From Portunus trituberculatus (Eukaryota; Arthropoda; Malacostraca; Decapoda; Portunidae): a stretch of 64,000 nt of DNA. Under the pieces are notes generated by a model that did no database searches, had not been told where the DNA came from, and was given only the letters and a program-made list of their open reading frames with translations. This document shows positions 11,060 through 25,857 of the stretch, piece by piece; positions within the stretch are counted from its first letter, which is position 1; each line of letters starts with the position of its first letter. Position numbers and translations under genes: made by a program. The stretch is taken from NCBI RefSeq assembly GCF_017591435.1, contig NC_059304.1, forward strand, positions 26,342,282 through 26,406,281, read 5' to 3'.

Positions 11060-11766
11060 CCGCCGTTTCACACCCACCGTACGCGGTGCGAAGGTGCGTG
11101 TCTCAGTGTATTTACAACAGGAGTGTTCACACCAGATGCGAAACTTTGTGACACATGCCAGCCACACCGCGCGCACCGATTCCAAGATCGCCGGGCAGGC
11201 GATTTTTCTAGCCATAGCGTCGATGACTCATGTCCCCTTAGGACTACCACTTTTGTGCTTTCGTCTCCAGAGGCCCACACCTTTTTTTTTGACCGCACTG
11301 ACCTGACCCCTCAAATCTTCATGACTCACTCTACTTCACCGTGAGCTGATGATTTCCTGTAGTTGGTGCGTTGTTCTTAATAACTTGTTCATTGAATGAT
11401 AGAACTTCAGAGAATTGAGCTGGAGTCAGTCTGAAATACTCTCCAAATTTTCCTTATCCATTTCTAGCTCTTGAATAAGATGATGATATTCACTACATTT
11501 GAGTCATTTCCTATTTGCTTCATATACCCAAATCTTTTCCTGTTATTCATGGCTAAAGGTAATATCAATAACTCCTCTTCCTCCTCCACGTCAAAAGACC
11601 AGGGTACTGTCATCCTTCGCTGCAGAAGAAACTGTCAAGTCAGCCAGCCTTTACCGCAGGAATGTCTAGCCTAGCATCGCGCCCGGTGTGAACATACCCA
11701 TAGCAACCAAAGTCAGTTCTACTCTTGTTCGTCTAGTGTCTCGTCTCTGGTGTGAAACAGCCTTAA
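11060..11766. mobile_element. Candidate MITE with GTTTCACACC termini (MITE-T, copy 1)
   Basis: The left end CCGTTTCACACC (11061) and the right end GGTGTGAAACAGCC (about 11751-11764) are inverted repeats. A second inverted pair lies inside: GTGTTCACACCAGATGCGA at left and a GGTGTGAACAT string near 11684 at right. The right terminus abuts TTAA. The first 220 bp reappear at 33138-33366, which shows the sequence is a dispersed repeat. No transposase was seen. A piggyBac-like origin is only a guess from the TTAA. Confidence 0.5.
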
Positions 11767-12805
11767 AGTCACGGCCTCCTCACCAGAAAAAAAAGGAACA
11801 ATAAAGAAGAAATGGAAACAACCGGAAGAACCAGAGGCGCGAGCGGAAGGAACACGAGGGAGACATGACAGGAATGGGAGTAACACATCAGAGGCGCAGA
11901 GAAAAAATATAAATGTGTGGTTTGATTCTACGTTTGTTATATTGTAGAAGATCATCAGTGTTCCACTGCTCCATCGTGTTCCACTCATAGTTACCTGAAA
12001 TAATAAGATACACGAATGTATCTAACACTTGCTCGACGGGAACACTACCTAACCTAATGCATAGATGAAGGAGGGGCGTGGCACCGACGAAATTGTGCCT
12101 CAGCTGGAAGGAGGTGCATGAGGAGGAGTCTGGCGAGGTATTGATGTAATGAATACTTAAAGATCTCCTACGATAAAAATGAACATGGAACGAGAAAGGA
12201 AAGGGGAGAGGAAGAAGAGGAAGAGGGGGAATACAAAAGAAGTCCAAACAGCAACAGACCCTGAACTCTTTGTTATGTAACTATTCTATATTATTAGCGA
12301 GAGAGAGACAGGACTCCCACCACATCCCTCCAAGCGAGCTCGCTTGAAAAAGGAAATGGTACCATCTTGTATTAGAGAAAACAACATGGAGTTTGAGAGG
12401 AACGTAAGAGATTACATCTATTTGTACCACATATCATTATAATCTTCATACAATCCTTATATTAGTGATATTAGTGTAATTGTCATCTGATGAGGCGCTT
12501 CCTCTACCTTTGATTTGATTGAATGGGATATGTTTTTTACTAGATGACTGTAATGATGGGTTAATTGCTCTATAAGGACTCGATTCTTTTCACCATTATT
12601 GTCATGGGGTCAGCAGTAAGTCGCCAAGTAACCTAGCTATCACTAAGGTATGTACCTTTTATCTGTTTTATTATCTTTGCTGTAAATTATTTATTTTACC
12701 TCCTTAAAGAATATACCCCATGCGATAACAAATAATATTAAATGAACGTGTTCATTATTCTGACATGAAAAATGAGAATCAGAAATTAGTTTCTAGATAC
12801 TTTTC
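11767..12805. other. No gene recognised
   Basis: Contains a purine-rich stretch (about 11780-12250) whose minus-strand frames are Pro/Leu/Phe-rich and not protein-like, then AT-rich DNA. Nothing supported. Confidence 0.5.
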
Positions 12806-13235
12806 AAGGTTTTTTTTTCTTTAATGAATCCATGGTATTTGAGTTAACGACGCTTGATGGAAGACAGTTGCAGATATTCATTAACGATTAAGAAAAGAAT
12901 GTTTGGTTTCATTTGCTTGATATATTTTTACTTTTTAGTTTGAAATCATTGTTTCTTGTAATATTTGATTGGTTGAATATTAGGTAGAGTTCAAGCCCCA
13001 CATTTGTGAAACCTTTAACAATTTTGTAAAGCAATACCTTCTCTTAATCTGTGGGTTGAGAGGAAAAATAAATTTAGTTTTTTAAGGCTTTCCTCGTAAG
13101 GTTTGTTGCAAACCTTGGGCTACCTTTAGTTTCTCAATGTTGTATTTTTTTTCTAACTTTTCAATAACCTTTTTGTAAGAAGTGACCAAAATTGTATATT
13201 ATATTCAAGATGAGGACGGACAAGTGAGAGGAGGA
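12806..13235 (-). pseudogene. Old CR1/L2-like LINE fragment, C-terminal region
   Basis: Read on the minus strand with frameshifts, the segment starts with PHLEYNIQFWS, the R-P-x-LEY-x-x-x-W-x-P motif after the RT domain of CR1/L2 elements. It continues with LLYKIVKGFTNVGL and then NNDFKLKSK, the expected order in this protein family. The equivalent motif in the 16.5-18.7 kb element is RPRLEYAGVVWSP, so the two are related but clearly different families. Several stops; 5' truncated. Found by reading rather than from a long open frame. Confidence 0.55.
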
Positions 13236-13765
13236 GGAGGAAGAGGAGCAAGAACCAAAGCAGGACTGTAGGGGTGAAGCAAGTGTTGGAGAGTGCAAAT
13301 GGTATAGGTGTGGCGGATGCGTGGGTAGTATTGTTTTTTTTAGTGCAGGTGATAAACGTAGGGCAGTAATGCGGTGGTGTGTAAGTCATGGTGGCATGGT
13401 GGCAGGTGGTGGTGTCGTGTGAACGTGATGGTATGTGGTTAAGGCGAGGATATGTAGTGGTGGAAGTGGTGTTGGCAATGGCAGTGGCGTGTAGATGGTG
13501 GTGGTGGTCGGATCAAGTTGACGTGTCTGTAATATCATCTGCAAAGAAGGCACGGCTAGAAGGGTGACCACAGATTCTTAAGAAGAGGAAAGAAGAGGAG
13601 GACAAGGAGGAGCAGATGGTGGAAGATCAGTAAGAAGAGTCATCTTGCTGCTCAATTCGCGACACCTGAAACTCATTTCCTAACCACGATTTACTTTTGA
13701 GATTCATAAGTGAACTAGTGAGTAAAGAAACAAGGGTTGCAATACAACTGCTGACATCGATACAG
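13236..13765. other. Purine-rich intergenic DNA, no gene seen
   Basis: GGTGGT-rich and GAGGA-rich plus strand. The minus-strand frames are Pro/Thr/Leu-rich and not convincing. Confidence 0.5.
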
Positions 13766-14515
13766 GCACTCCTATCTATCAACTCGATACAACCCTGCAG
13801 ACAACTATCCTTTCTTTTTCAATGAACATCCCCCTCTCTGTCCTTTACTCATAATATTAAATGGTAACTTCGCATTATCATCTCAAGCTAAAATAGCTGC
13901 TATAAAGTTAGTCGTTATGAGTCGTCTTTGCCAATTTTACCTACCTCCCCCCTCACCTACCAACTCTATACAGAGGTCTTATCTGTCTAGATTTGAAGTA
14001 TGCTTCACATGTACAGGGTGTCCCACTCATACCGCTCTGTTAAACACAGTCGAAACAAGTTTTCGTATTATCAGTTCCTCTCCTCTAACTGTCTTCAGCC
14101 TCTTTTTCATCGTCGCAACACTGCATTACTTGCTATCCTCTACAGCTACTTTGATACTAACTGCTCTTCTGATCTTGCTAGCTGCATGTCTTCCCTTCTC
14201 CTCAAGTCTCGTTGCAAGATTCGTCTTCCTCTCATCCCTTATTTTGTCCACCTCTTTAATGTAATAGGTAGCTAGTATTCACAGTCTTTCTTTCCTTTCT
14301 CTCATAATCTCTGAAATCCTTGCCTGCTTTTGTATTTCCATCTTCCAATGACGAACTCTTTCAAGAGAGATGTTTCAAGACAATTATCCTTAATGTCTTC
14401 TTATTCTCTTGACATATATCTCTTTTGGAATTGGCATCTCAGTGGGGCTTTTCTTAATAGTGGTTTGTTACTTTTGGCCGGTGAACTTCCTACAAAAAAA
14501 AAAAAAAAAAAAAAA
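13766..14515 (+). pseudogene. Family A LINE 3' fragment (A2)
   Basis: Degraded 3' third of the family A element. It includes the segment after the RT core, the block encoding CPTHTALLNTVE (compare SHTALLDRVE at 53620), the LLAACLPFSS region and the 3' UTR, and ends in a 21-nt A run at about 14494-14514. Stops and deletions are frequent. The poly(A) run marks the 3' end on the plus strand. Confidence 0.75.
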
Positions 14516-15900
14516 CGTTTCGTTTCTGATCCTTCCTTTATCTATTCAGTGACAGACCACCACTTCCCTCTTCTAGCTACACAGTGCTTCGGCCCATCAA
14601 CGACCTCATTTTCTATTATTAATTAATTATCTTCTAGTTAAACTCCTTGCATTATCCAATCTCGTGCCGATGACTCTATCCTGCATTTCTCAATATCATT
14701 ATGCAGTTACCCAACTCAAGAGTAACAGATAGCAGAAAATTCACCGAGTACCTAACTTACGTAGATCCCTGCAAACCTACAATGTGTCAAGGCAAATGTT
14801 GTTGTTCGCTGTCTGTATTATTACTTCCTTTACCATTTCACTCGAGATCTCGGCTGGTCTCATCGGTCCTTGATGTCAGAAGGGCATATTATAGAACAAG
14901 ATTCAACTCACATACCTATCTTAAACATGGTGGCGTTGAAAGCTTTTTGTTTCCTCGACTCCTCTATTTTAATAGAATGTATTGAGTCTTTTTATGTTGA
15001 ATCATTGCTTCCACAGTTATCGCTCCTTTAAACTGCATTGTCTCTCCCGTTCCGTGGTCCTGGTACATAAGACTTCCAACTTATTTTCACCAATGCTCTC
15101 TCTACCTTCCTAACGGGAAGGTTATGCAGCTCTGTCATTGCTTTCATTGATAAACTTCTTCCTTCTCACGACAAATTGTTTCAAAAGAGCAGTATCAACA
15201 CATCTAAAGCAAACAAACTTATCATCCTTCCTGATTTTTTTTTCTGTTTTTGAGTGAAGGACATTGTGATTGGACATTACTTTTGGCCTCGGCTAGTCTT
15301 CCTAAACGCAATGAAAAATAAAAGAAAATATATATAGACTAAGAAAGTAAAAACAAACTAGCAAACAGACAGGCAGACAGAAAGACAGATAGGCAGACAG
15401 ATAGAAGAGAAATGATGAAAGAAAGTAAGTAAGAAAGAAAAATGGACAGAAATATACGTACATTATAATGCATGCATGCATGCAAACATACATACATACA
15501 TACATACATACCAATATAGACAGACATGAAAACAGCCAGATAGTGAGATAGCCAGATATATGACAGATTTATAACTCCATGGCGAACCAAAATCCAATAG
15601 AAATATATCAATACTGCATTACACAACACTGGCATTTTGGTGCTGCCGTTGTTCATCCTTTGCCACAATCCCCTGCTCTTGCCCATGTCTGACTGACTGA
15701 CTTCACATTCTGCATTCTGCTGCCGATTGGAGGATTAATAAACAGAAAGGTGAGCCAGACTTTATTCCTGTCATCACTGTGTTCAGTAACAAAAAACAGC
15801 ATAAAAAAGAAAAATTTGGGGAGGAAGCAAGTGATGTTTTTCATCTCGTGTGAAATCAACTCTATTTTCATATTGTTGAGGTGATTGTAAGAATGTGACA

Positions 15901-15905
<5 letters not shown>
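14516..15905. other. No gene seen; CAGACAGA/CATACATA simple repeats at 15360-15510
   Basis: The first few hundred bases may hold further degraded retroelement sequence, but no motif is readable. Short GACA- and CATA-type tetranucleotide repeats lie near 15360-15510. Confidence 0.45.
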
Positions 15906-15980
<75 letters not shown>

Positions 15981-16233
15981 CTATTTATACCTTACATACA
16001 CTTAAACTTGGTCATTTTACAGGTTAAAGGTGTATCATGAGTACAGCCTATCCTAAAACCTAACCAAAAATACTATAGATTATGCTTAAGAGTTATAGAT
16101 ACAAATTAAATTGCAACAGAATTACAAGTAAAATAACCAGGCGTTCACACACACTTTGAACTTTTGCAGTCCACACTCGGCAACACTTAGGTCGTCCGGA
16201 CACTTGTTCCCCTCTAGGAAGGTGTTCCACAAG

Positions 16234-16288
<55 letters not shown>
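15906..16288. repeat. Two (CT)n microsatellites
   Basis: Perfect CT tracts at about 15908-15978 and 16237-16288 are separated by unique sequence without a gene. Confidence 0.95.
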
Positions 16289-16292
<4 letters not shown>

Positions 16293-16403
16293 GACACGCA
16301 TGGTAATGGAAAAATAAAATATTATACTAATCTTTCTTGCTGTCTCTGTCAAATTTCCATTAGGAAGGCCATTTCTTTTATTGGCTCTCACATTCATTAT
16401 CAT

Positions 16404-16417
16404 GTGTGTGTGTGTGT

Positions 16418-16485
<68 letters not shown>
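16404..16485. repeat. (GT)n microsatellite at the 3' end of the CR1-like LINE
   Basis: The GT tract (AC on the LINE sense strand) directly adjoins the end of LINE B, whose last unique bases read GGTGAATACACAC on the minus strand. Confidence 0.95.
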
Positions 16486-18935
<2,450 letters not shown>

Positions 18936-19170
18936 GGTTTATTAGACATTGCAGCCCAAAGGCTGAACATTTACAGAAAAGGGGTGGATGTTTTTGTACA
19001 TACTTTAAAAAACAAACAAAACCAAAAAACTAAAGACTTAATATCATACAAGAATAACTTAATATTATACAAGAATAAACGAATGCAGCTTGTTTCTGTG
19101 TGTTTATTGCGTGTACCATGGCTGGCACAGCACTCTTTTTGTAGCGGTCTGTTCTGGCTCTGATGGGCAC

Positions 19171-19441
<271 letters not shown>

Positions 19442-19447
<6 letters not shown>

Positions 19448-20393
19448 CTTTCTTATACATACATGTAAAACTGTCCAAGGGCAACAAACCTATATACCGG
19501 AAAAATACTTTCAATTACTACTCACGAAATGCAAACGTAAAAAAAATACTTCACACAAAAAATATCAAGATTCCAATTTATCGCCAAAAAAATGTTTTGA
19601 TATTCTCTCATAAAGAAGTCCAAGAGTTACAGAAATAAGGGAAAGTGCTTCATACTTTCCAATAGTTGCATACAAACAAGTAAACACATAAAACATTTTA
19701 GGGTAAACAGACCGCTAGCGAGGTGCAATGTGTAGGGATTAGGTTCAAAGAAAGAGATCATAACAGAAAATAACGAGAAATGCAAAATTGCTCTGGAGTG
19801 TGAGATTTTGAAGAAAGTGAATTTTAGCAGGCAGCTAGAAAATAAGTAAAATAATCAGTAATAATACATGAAATAATAAATACTTAATGAATATAAGCGA
19901 AATCAAATAAAACGAAAGGCTGGGGATGTGTTTGGAGGTCCACTGAGTCTTGTGAGGCGCATTTGATACTATATTATATCACATCTACTCTTTATTTAGG
20001 CTTAACGGTATAGAGAGGATATTAAAACAAATGCAGCTATGTTAATTCTATTATTCTGTCATGTTAGCTTTTACTTTGTGACGTGCCATACCGTAGTATT
20101 TAGTGAACCAAATCAGAGGCACAGGGGATAATATAAGGAAGTTCACACCCCTCCCCCCACTCAGGCTGGTACCTGGCTGACTGGTGATTACGTTGTACCA
20201 CGCATTTCAGAGGCAGACGATACACCCTACAGTTGCCAAATGAAAATGTAAAACCATGTCCATAACGCTTTCTGATGTCATTTGTTTTTTAAAATATGCA
20301 GAACAATATTCTCTAGTAATTCGTAGGATGCAGCATTCCTTCTAGCTATGGTTCAGTACAATACATGTAAATTATTTTTGCGCACAGGATCAC
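19442..20393. other. No gene recognised
   Basis: Mostly AT-rich DNA without readable protein motifs, repeats or termini. Confidence 0.5.
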
Positions 20394-22768
20394 TTTTTTT
20401 TTATGTAGAAGGGACAGCTGGCCAAGAGCAACAAAATATAAAAAAAGGCCCACTATGTTGCCAGTTCCCTAAAAGAACATAGGAGTTAGATAAAATTCAG
20501 GGACAAATGTCTCGACACCTCTCTCTTAAAAGAAGTCAAGTCAAAGATGGAAACAGAAGCAGGAAGGGAATTCCAGAATTTACCAGTGGAAGGTATGAAT
20601 GATTGCGAGCACTGGTTAACTCTTGCATTAGGGAGTTGGACAGAATAGGGGTGATAGAAAGAAGAAAGCATGCAGTTAGCATGAAAATATCGATAAAAGA
20701 TAGAAAAAGATGCAACATTTCGGTGGTGAGAGAGAGGGTGAAGATAGTCTGTCAGAGTAGGAGATTGTTTGAAGAAAAGCTTATGATTCCACCCTATCTA
20801 ATAGAGCTGTATGAGTGGAACCTCCCCCCCCCCCAAACATGAGAAAAGTACTCTATACAAGGACGGATAAGGCCCTCTTACAGAGTTAGCAGTTGGAGGG
20901 GCGAGAAAAACTGGCGGGAACGCCGCAGAACGCCTAACTTCATAGATGTTGTTTTTAGCGAGGGATGAGATGTGAAATTTCCAGTTAAGATTATGAGTAA
21001 AGGACAGACCGAGGATATTCAGTGTGGAAGAGAAAGACAGGTGATTGTCATTGAACAAGAGGGAATAGTTATCTGGAAGGTTGTGTCGAGATGATAGATG
21101 GAGAAATTGAGTTTTTGAGACATTGAACACAACTAAGTTTTCTCTGCCCCAATCAGAAATCTTAGAAAGATCAGAAGTCAGGCGTTCTGCGGTGTCCCTG
21201 CGTGATCTGATGACTTCCTGATGGGTTGGTCGTCTCTGAAAGGACGTGGAAGGATGAAGGGTGGTATCACCAGCGTAAGAGTGGATAATGCAAGAAGTTA
21301 GGTTTAGATGATCATTAATGAATAATAGAAAGAGAATGGGTGACATGACAAAACCCTGAGGAACACCACTGTTACTAGATTTAGGAGAAGAACAGTGGCC
21401 GTCTTTCACAGCTGTGTTAGAACGGTCGAAAAGGAAACTTGAGAAAAAGTTGCAGAGAGAAGAATAAAAATCGTAGGAGGGCAGTTTTGAAAGTAAAAGC
21501 TATGTGCTAGACTCTATCGAAAGTTTTTGATATCTCTAACGCGACAGCAAAAGTTACATCGAAATCTCTAAAAGAGGAAGACCATGACTTAGTAAGGAAC
21601 GCCAGAAGATCACTAGTAGAGCGACATTAGCGGAAGCCATGGTGGCGATCAGATAGAAGAATGTGAAGTGACAGATGTTTAAGAATCTTCCTATTGAGGA
21701 TCAATAGGAAGGATCGATTGAGAAGTCACGAGGGGAGTTACGGTAGAATTTCAAAGAGTTTGTCACTTTCTATTTATCAGGGAATGTTTGGCAAGTTGAA
21801 GAACAGACTTTGCATGCTTCCGGGCAAAAATATAAAGTGCATGAGATTCAGATGGAAGGCTCAAGTACCTTTTGTGGGCAACCTCTCTATCATGTATAGC
21901 ACAAGAACAGGTTGTGTTAAACCAAGGTTTAGAAGGTTTAGATTGAGAAAAAGAATGAGGAATGTACACCTCCATGCCAGACACTATCACCTCTTTTATG
22001 CGTTCAGCACACAGAGATGGGTCTCTGACACGGAAACAGTAATCATTCCAGGGAAAATCAGCATATTATCTCCTCAGGTCACCCCAATTACCAGAGGTAA
22101 AACGTCAGATGCACCTCGCTTTGGGGATTCTGAGGAGGAATAGGAGAGATAGGACAAGAAACAGAAATGAGATTGTGGTCGGAGGAGCCCAAAGAAGAAG
22201 ATAGGGTAACAGCATAAGCAGAAGGATAAGAGATAAGGAAAAAATCAAGAATGTTGTGTGTGTCTCCAAGACGGTCAAGGATACAAGTAGGGTGTTGCAC
22301 CAGTTGCTGTAGGTCATTGCAGACAGCAAAGTTGAAGGCAAGTTCACCAGAATGGTCAGGGAAGGGAGAGGAAAGCCAAAGCTGGTGGTGAACATTGAAG
22401 TCTCCAAAGGATGGAGATCTCCGCGAAAGGGTAGCGAGACAGAATGTGCTCCACTTTGAAAGTTAAATAGTTAAAGAATTTAGTATAGTCAGAGGAATTA
22501 GGAAAGAGATAGACAGCACAGATAAATTTAGTTAGAGACGCAACATCGACCTTTGGAGTTTAGTAGAGGAGAGGTGGTGTTCTACAGATTGAAAATCAAA
22601 TCTAGGACCGGGAATGTTGCAGAAGTTTATGAAGAAAAGTCGAGGGAGGTGTCAGGACATTTTAGTTCGCCACCGGGAGAGCAGTCCCACCTGGGGACAT
22701 TTGTGGTCCCCTCCCCAGAAGGGGACTCCGACGCTGGATCTGGAGTGGCCATTATTTTGAATTTTAAG
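20394..22768 (-). pseudogene. Family A jockey-like LINE with both ends, internally deleted (A3)
   Basis: Minus-strand copy with its 5' module at 22768 (ATAATGGCCACTCC, encoding MATPDPASES) and its poly(A) tail at 20394-20401. In order it shows an endonuclease region with GDFNVHHQLW-like and SSDHNLISVS text, the post-endonuclease linker, part of the RT (NSGVPQGFVMSPILFLLFIN, then YAGD in place of YADD, then SDWGRENLVVFN), and the 3' UTR. About 500 bp around the start of the RT, including motif A context, is deleted near 21540-21720. Frameshifts are numerous. It lies next to a short (GT)n tract at its 5' end. Confidence 0.85.
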
Positions 22769-23295
22769 TGAAGGGTGTGTGTGTGTGTGGTAAGAAGAGT
22801 ATGTCGTTTTATGAGAGTAAGAGGGTTGTCCTTACAGGGCAGGCTGTGACTGCCCCCGTGAGTTGTGAGACACAAAGGGAAACGTTCAGTGAGATCACAA
22901 CTAGCTTTAATGGAAGGTTCACAGCATCCTCTGAACTAGTGCTATTAGATCTCACTGGAAGTAAATTATCGTTTCGGTATGTATCTATTGCCCCCTACTA
23001 CCTCTAGTACCTCCTCCTACTACTGGGATCATATATAGCACATTACTCTCTTACTAAATTGATTAGAACGTCCACTAGCATGGTGGTTATTCCTCGGCTG
23101 TATCGCCTTGATTAATGGAAAAATGGGTCCAAACCAATCATTGATTCTGAATTGCCATGAATCAGCATGATTTGAATTGATTCGATTTGTTTTGTGTATA
23201 CGGTTACATGGAAACTAATGTGGTGAATCAACACGATTCATGAATAGTGTCGATTATTTATGAATTGAATTGATTCAATTCACTTGGTGTAAACG
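22769..23295. other. No gene; possible TIR-type repeat end at 23250-23300
   Basis: A near-palindromic AT-rich block (TGAATTGAATTGATTCAATT at about 23261) followed by GTGTAAACGCACCCTTA is reminiscent of DNA-transposon ends, but no matching opposite terminus was found. Confidence 0.35.
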
Positions 23296-23685
23296 CACCC
23301 TTACAGAACCGATAGAATTAGCCAAAGGATAGAGACAAATGTCTTGAAACCTCCCTCTTGAATGAAGTCAAGTCATAGGAAGTTGGAAATACAGACGCAG
23401 GCAAAGAGTTTCACAGTTTACTAGAGAGAGGTATGAAAGACTGGGAGTAACGGTTAACTCTTGCATTAAAGAGTTGGACAGAAATGGGGTGTAAGGAAGA
23501 AGAAAGCCTTGTGCAGCGAGGCCGCAGGAGAAGAGGAGGCATGCAGTTAGCAAAATCAGTAGAACAGTTAGCATGAAAATAGCGATAAGAGATAGGAAGA
23601 GATGCAACATTCCGGTGGTGAGAAAGAGACTTAAGACAGTTATTTAAAGAAGGGGAATTGATGAGACGAAAAGGTTTAGATTCAA
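23296..23685 (-). pseudogene. Family A LINE 3' fragment (A4)
   Basis: Minus-strand C-terminal and 3' part of family A. It includes the antisense of CCGCAATGTTGCATC-type sequence, the GCGAGGCCGCAGGAG block and the sequence common to 26040-26340. It breaks at about 23685 directly into the Penelope-like RT fragment, so one inserted into or recombined with the other. Confidence 0.75.
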
Positions 23686-24300
23686 TAGCAGTATTCCTGA
23701 CTGTATATTCATTAGTGGTTAAGTGAGAGAATATTGGAATAAGGAATGTTTGCGAAATTATAGGTGAAGGTGTTAATTGCGGAAAGAATGGGTCGTATGA
23801 GACAATCTTCTTTATGGACTTTTAGAAGTTCATAAAATATAATATCCCAGGAGTTGAACAAGATGCAAAAAGCCAATTATAAGATTTTTCTGGTAGTTAG
23901 TCTTTAATTTTCCTTAAGGTTCTGTTAAGTTCATCTTGTAAAGACAATACATGTTTGAGCCAGTCACCATTTTAGATATAGTATGGTAATTCAAAATTTC
24001 TTCAGTTTTGCTAACATATTCAACACTGTCCAAGAGGACCACACCATTTCCCATGTCAGGCCTAGTTGCTGTATTGTCCTTATGGCCAAAACTCTGGCTA
24101 ATAATCTAATTTTTGAAGTTATTTCTACACTGCCTCTGTCGGAATTTTTTTTTTTTTTTATCACTGGAAATTGTGTTTCTTAAACTCTCAAAATCCAAAA
24201 AATGGTCAATAAATTTAGGTTTAAGGTTTGGAATGCCCAATTTAAACCAAGTTTAATGTTTTTTTCCTCATTCAATTGTCTACTAGAGAAAATAGATTAC
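23686..24300 (-). pseudogene. Penelope-like element reverse-transcriptase fragment
   Basis: On the minus strand the text RPDMGNGVVLLD matches the conserved KPDKGNGVV(V/L)LD motif at the start of the Penelope-like RT. Downstream come LLKVHKEDCLIRPILSAINT (family pattern LPKIHK...LRPI(L/V)S) and, by frameshift, LTTNEYTV. Upstream text includes IPNLKPKFIDHFLDFE. Only the N-terminal part of the RT is present and it is frameshifted. It is cut at 23685 by the family A LINE fragment. Confidence 0.7.
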
Positions 24301-24479
24301 TTTACTGGCATTAATGTTAGTTTATGATGTGACAACTGATGAAGTTATTTTTCATTTATTTATTTATCTATTTATTTTTTCAGCGTGAGCTGCTTTTACC
24401 TTGCTAATTTCCTTCCTGTTAATATTAGAAATCCTATAAATGAAAACTTTATAGTTTAGTCATGTAACAATTGATCTGA

Positions 24480-24960
24480 ATTTTGGTAAATCCCTATTAC
24501 ATTTGTCACTCATTATATATAAGGGCAGCCCACCTGATGCTTTGAGCTATAATATAGTATATGGATTTCGCTGTCCTAGTTGTAAAGCCGGGTGCAACAA
24601 ACAGCATCCGGGCTCAACAAGGCGAAACATGAAATTACGTATGGGTAAGCAAAGAGGTATCTCTTTTAGAACAGGCAAACAGATCTCAAATACAAAATTT
24701 TCTGTCATTAGAAATCCTTAAAGAGAATTAGATCATGATTATAGGGATCAGGATTTCAAAATTTTGCTTAGATCCGGGACATTATCTGAATTGAGAATTG
24801 TTGAATCTCTTTGTATTTATAAATATAAACTTAATCTTGACAGTCGAGAATCATCCTTCCAACAAAGAGTGATTCCATTTTTTTTTTTACCCACGTCATA
24901 TTTATTTGTTCTTTTTTCTTTTAGGCTGTTTGTTTTCATTCTTTCTTGAACTAATGTTCT
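24480..24960 (+). pseudogene. Penelope-like element GIY-YIG endonuclease fragment, opposite strand
   Basis: The plus-strand open frame encodes YGFRCPSCKAGCNKQHPGST, followed by a run containing RGISFRTGK, then by frameshift DFKILLRSGTLSELRIVESL. This is the family pattern YxFxCPSCxxxYIGST...H(R)GxSxRTxxxLS...LRxxESxxI of the Penelope-like C-terminal GIY-YIG endonuclease. The YIG tyrosine-isoleucine is lost: the copy reads a short insertion where AGYIGST is expected. It is oriented away from the RT fragment on the minus strand. Confidence 0.7.
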
Positions 24961-25007
24961 TTTATCAGTTTGTATAATTTTTTATAAAAAAAAATTTCTC
25001 ATATATA

Positions 25008-25292
25008 AGATTTTTTTTTTTTTTTTTTACTTTAAGGCCTATAGCGTCTGTAGGCGCACTTGAAGAGTGTATGGGAAGCGCTGTTCAGCTTCCGCCCATT
25101 AATGGCGCAGGCAATTTTATTTATAGTGGTACCCATATTAGGGCCCATATCACCCCCGAAGCTCATCTTGAGTGTAACCACCTAGAACCTGGGTATCATG
25201 GTGACATGTAGGTAACTTTAAACAACTCGATAAATGGCAGTGTTTAAGGCTGTACGTGGTGGGATTCGAACCTACGCCTGGACGTCAATTAA
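25008..25292 (-). mobile_element. SINE2, near-complete tRNA-derived copy
   Basis: A T run at 25012-25029 is the poly(A) tail of a minus-strand element. At the other end the minus strand contains GTAGGTTCGAATCCCACC, an excellent pol III B box, giving a tRNA-like head. The body matches the copy at 2594-2790 over about 170 bp. Length about 280 bp. No long target duplication could be identified by eye. Confidence 0.75.
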
Positions 25293-25545
25293 ATTCAAAT
25301 TTATCTTCATTAGAAATATGTGAATCAAGCAGGTGTGATACATGACGGTGCTAGAGGTAGGGAATATAGGAGGAGATTTTGCAGGCCAGGACCTCTGATC
25401 GTGGAGATCTCTAGCGGATGATCACGTTCCCACACTCACTCTCTGCACGTGTTTCCAGTGTCTCAAGATGGAATTTGGTTTGTCCCAAAATGTCACAAGA
25501 GTTTAAATATAAATGGTGATTTTACTGCGGCTTTATTTCCATCCT

Positions 25546-25857
<312 letters not shown>

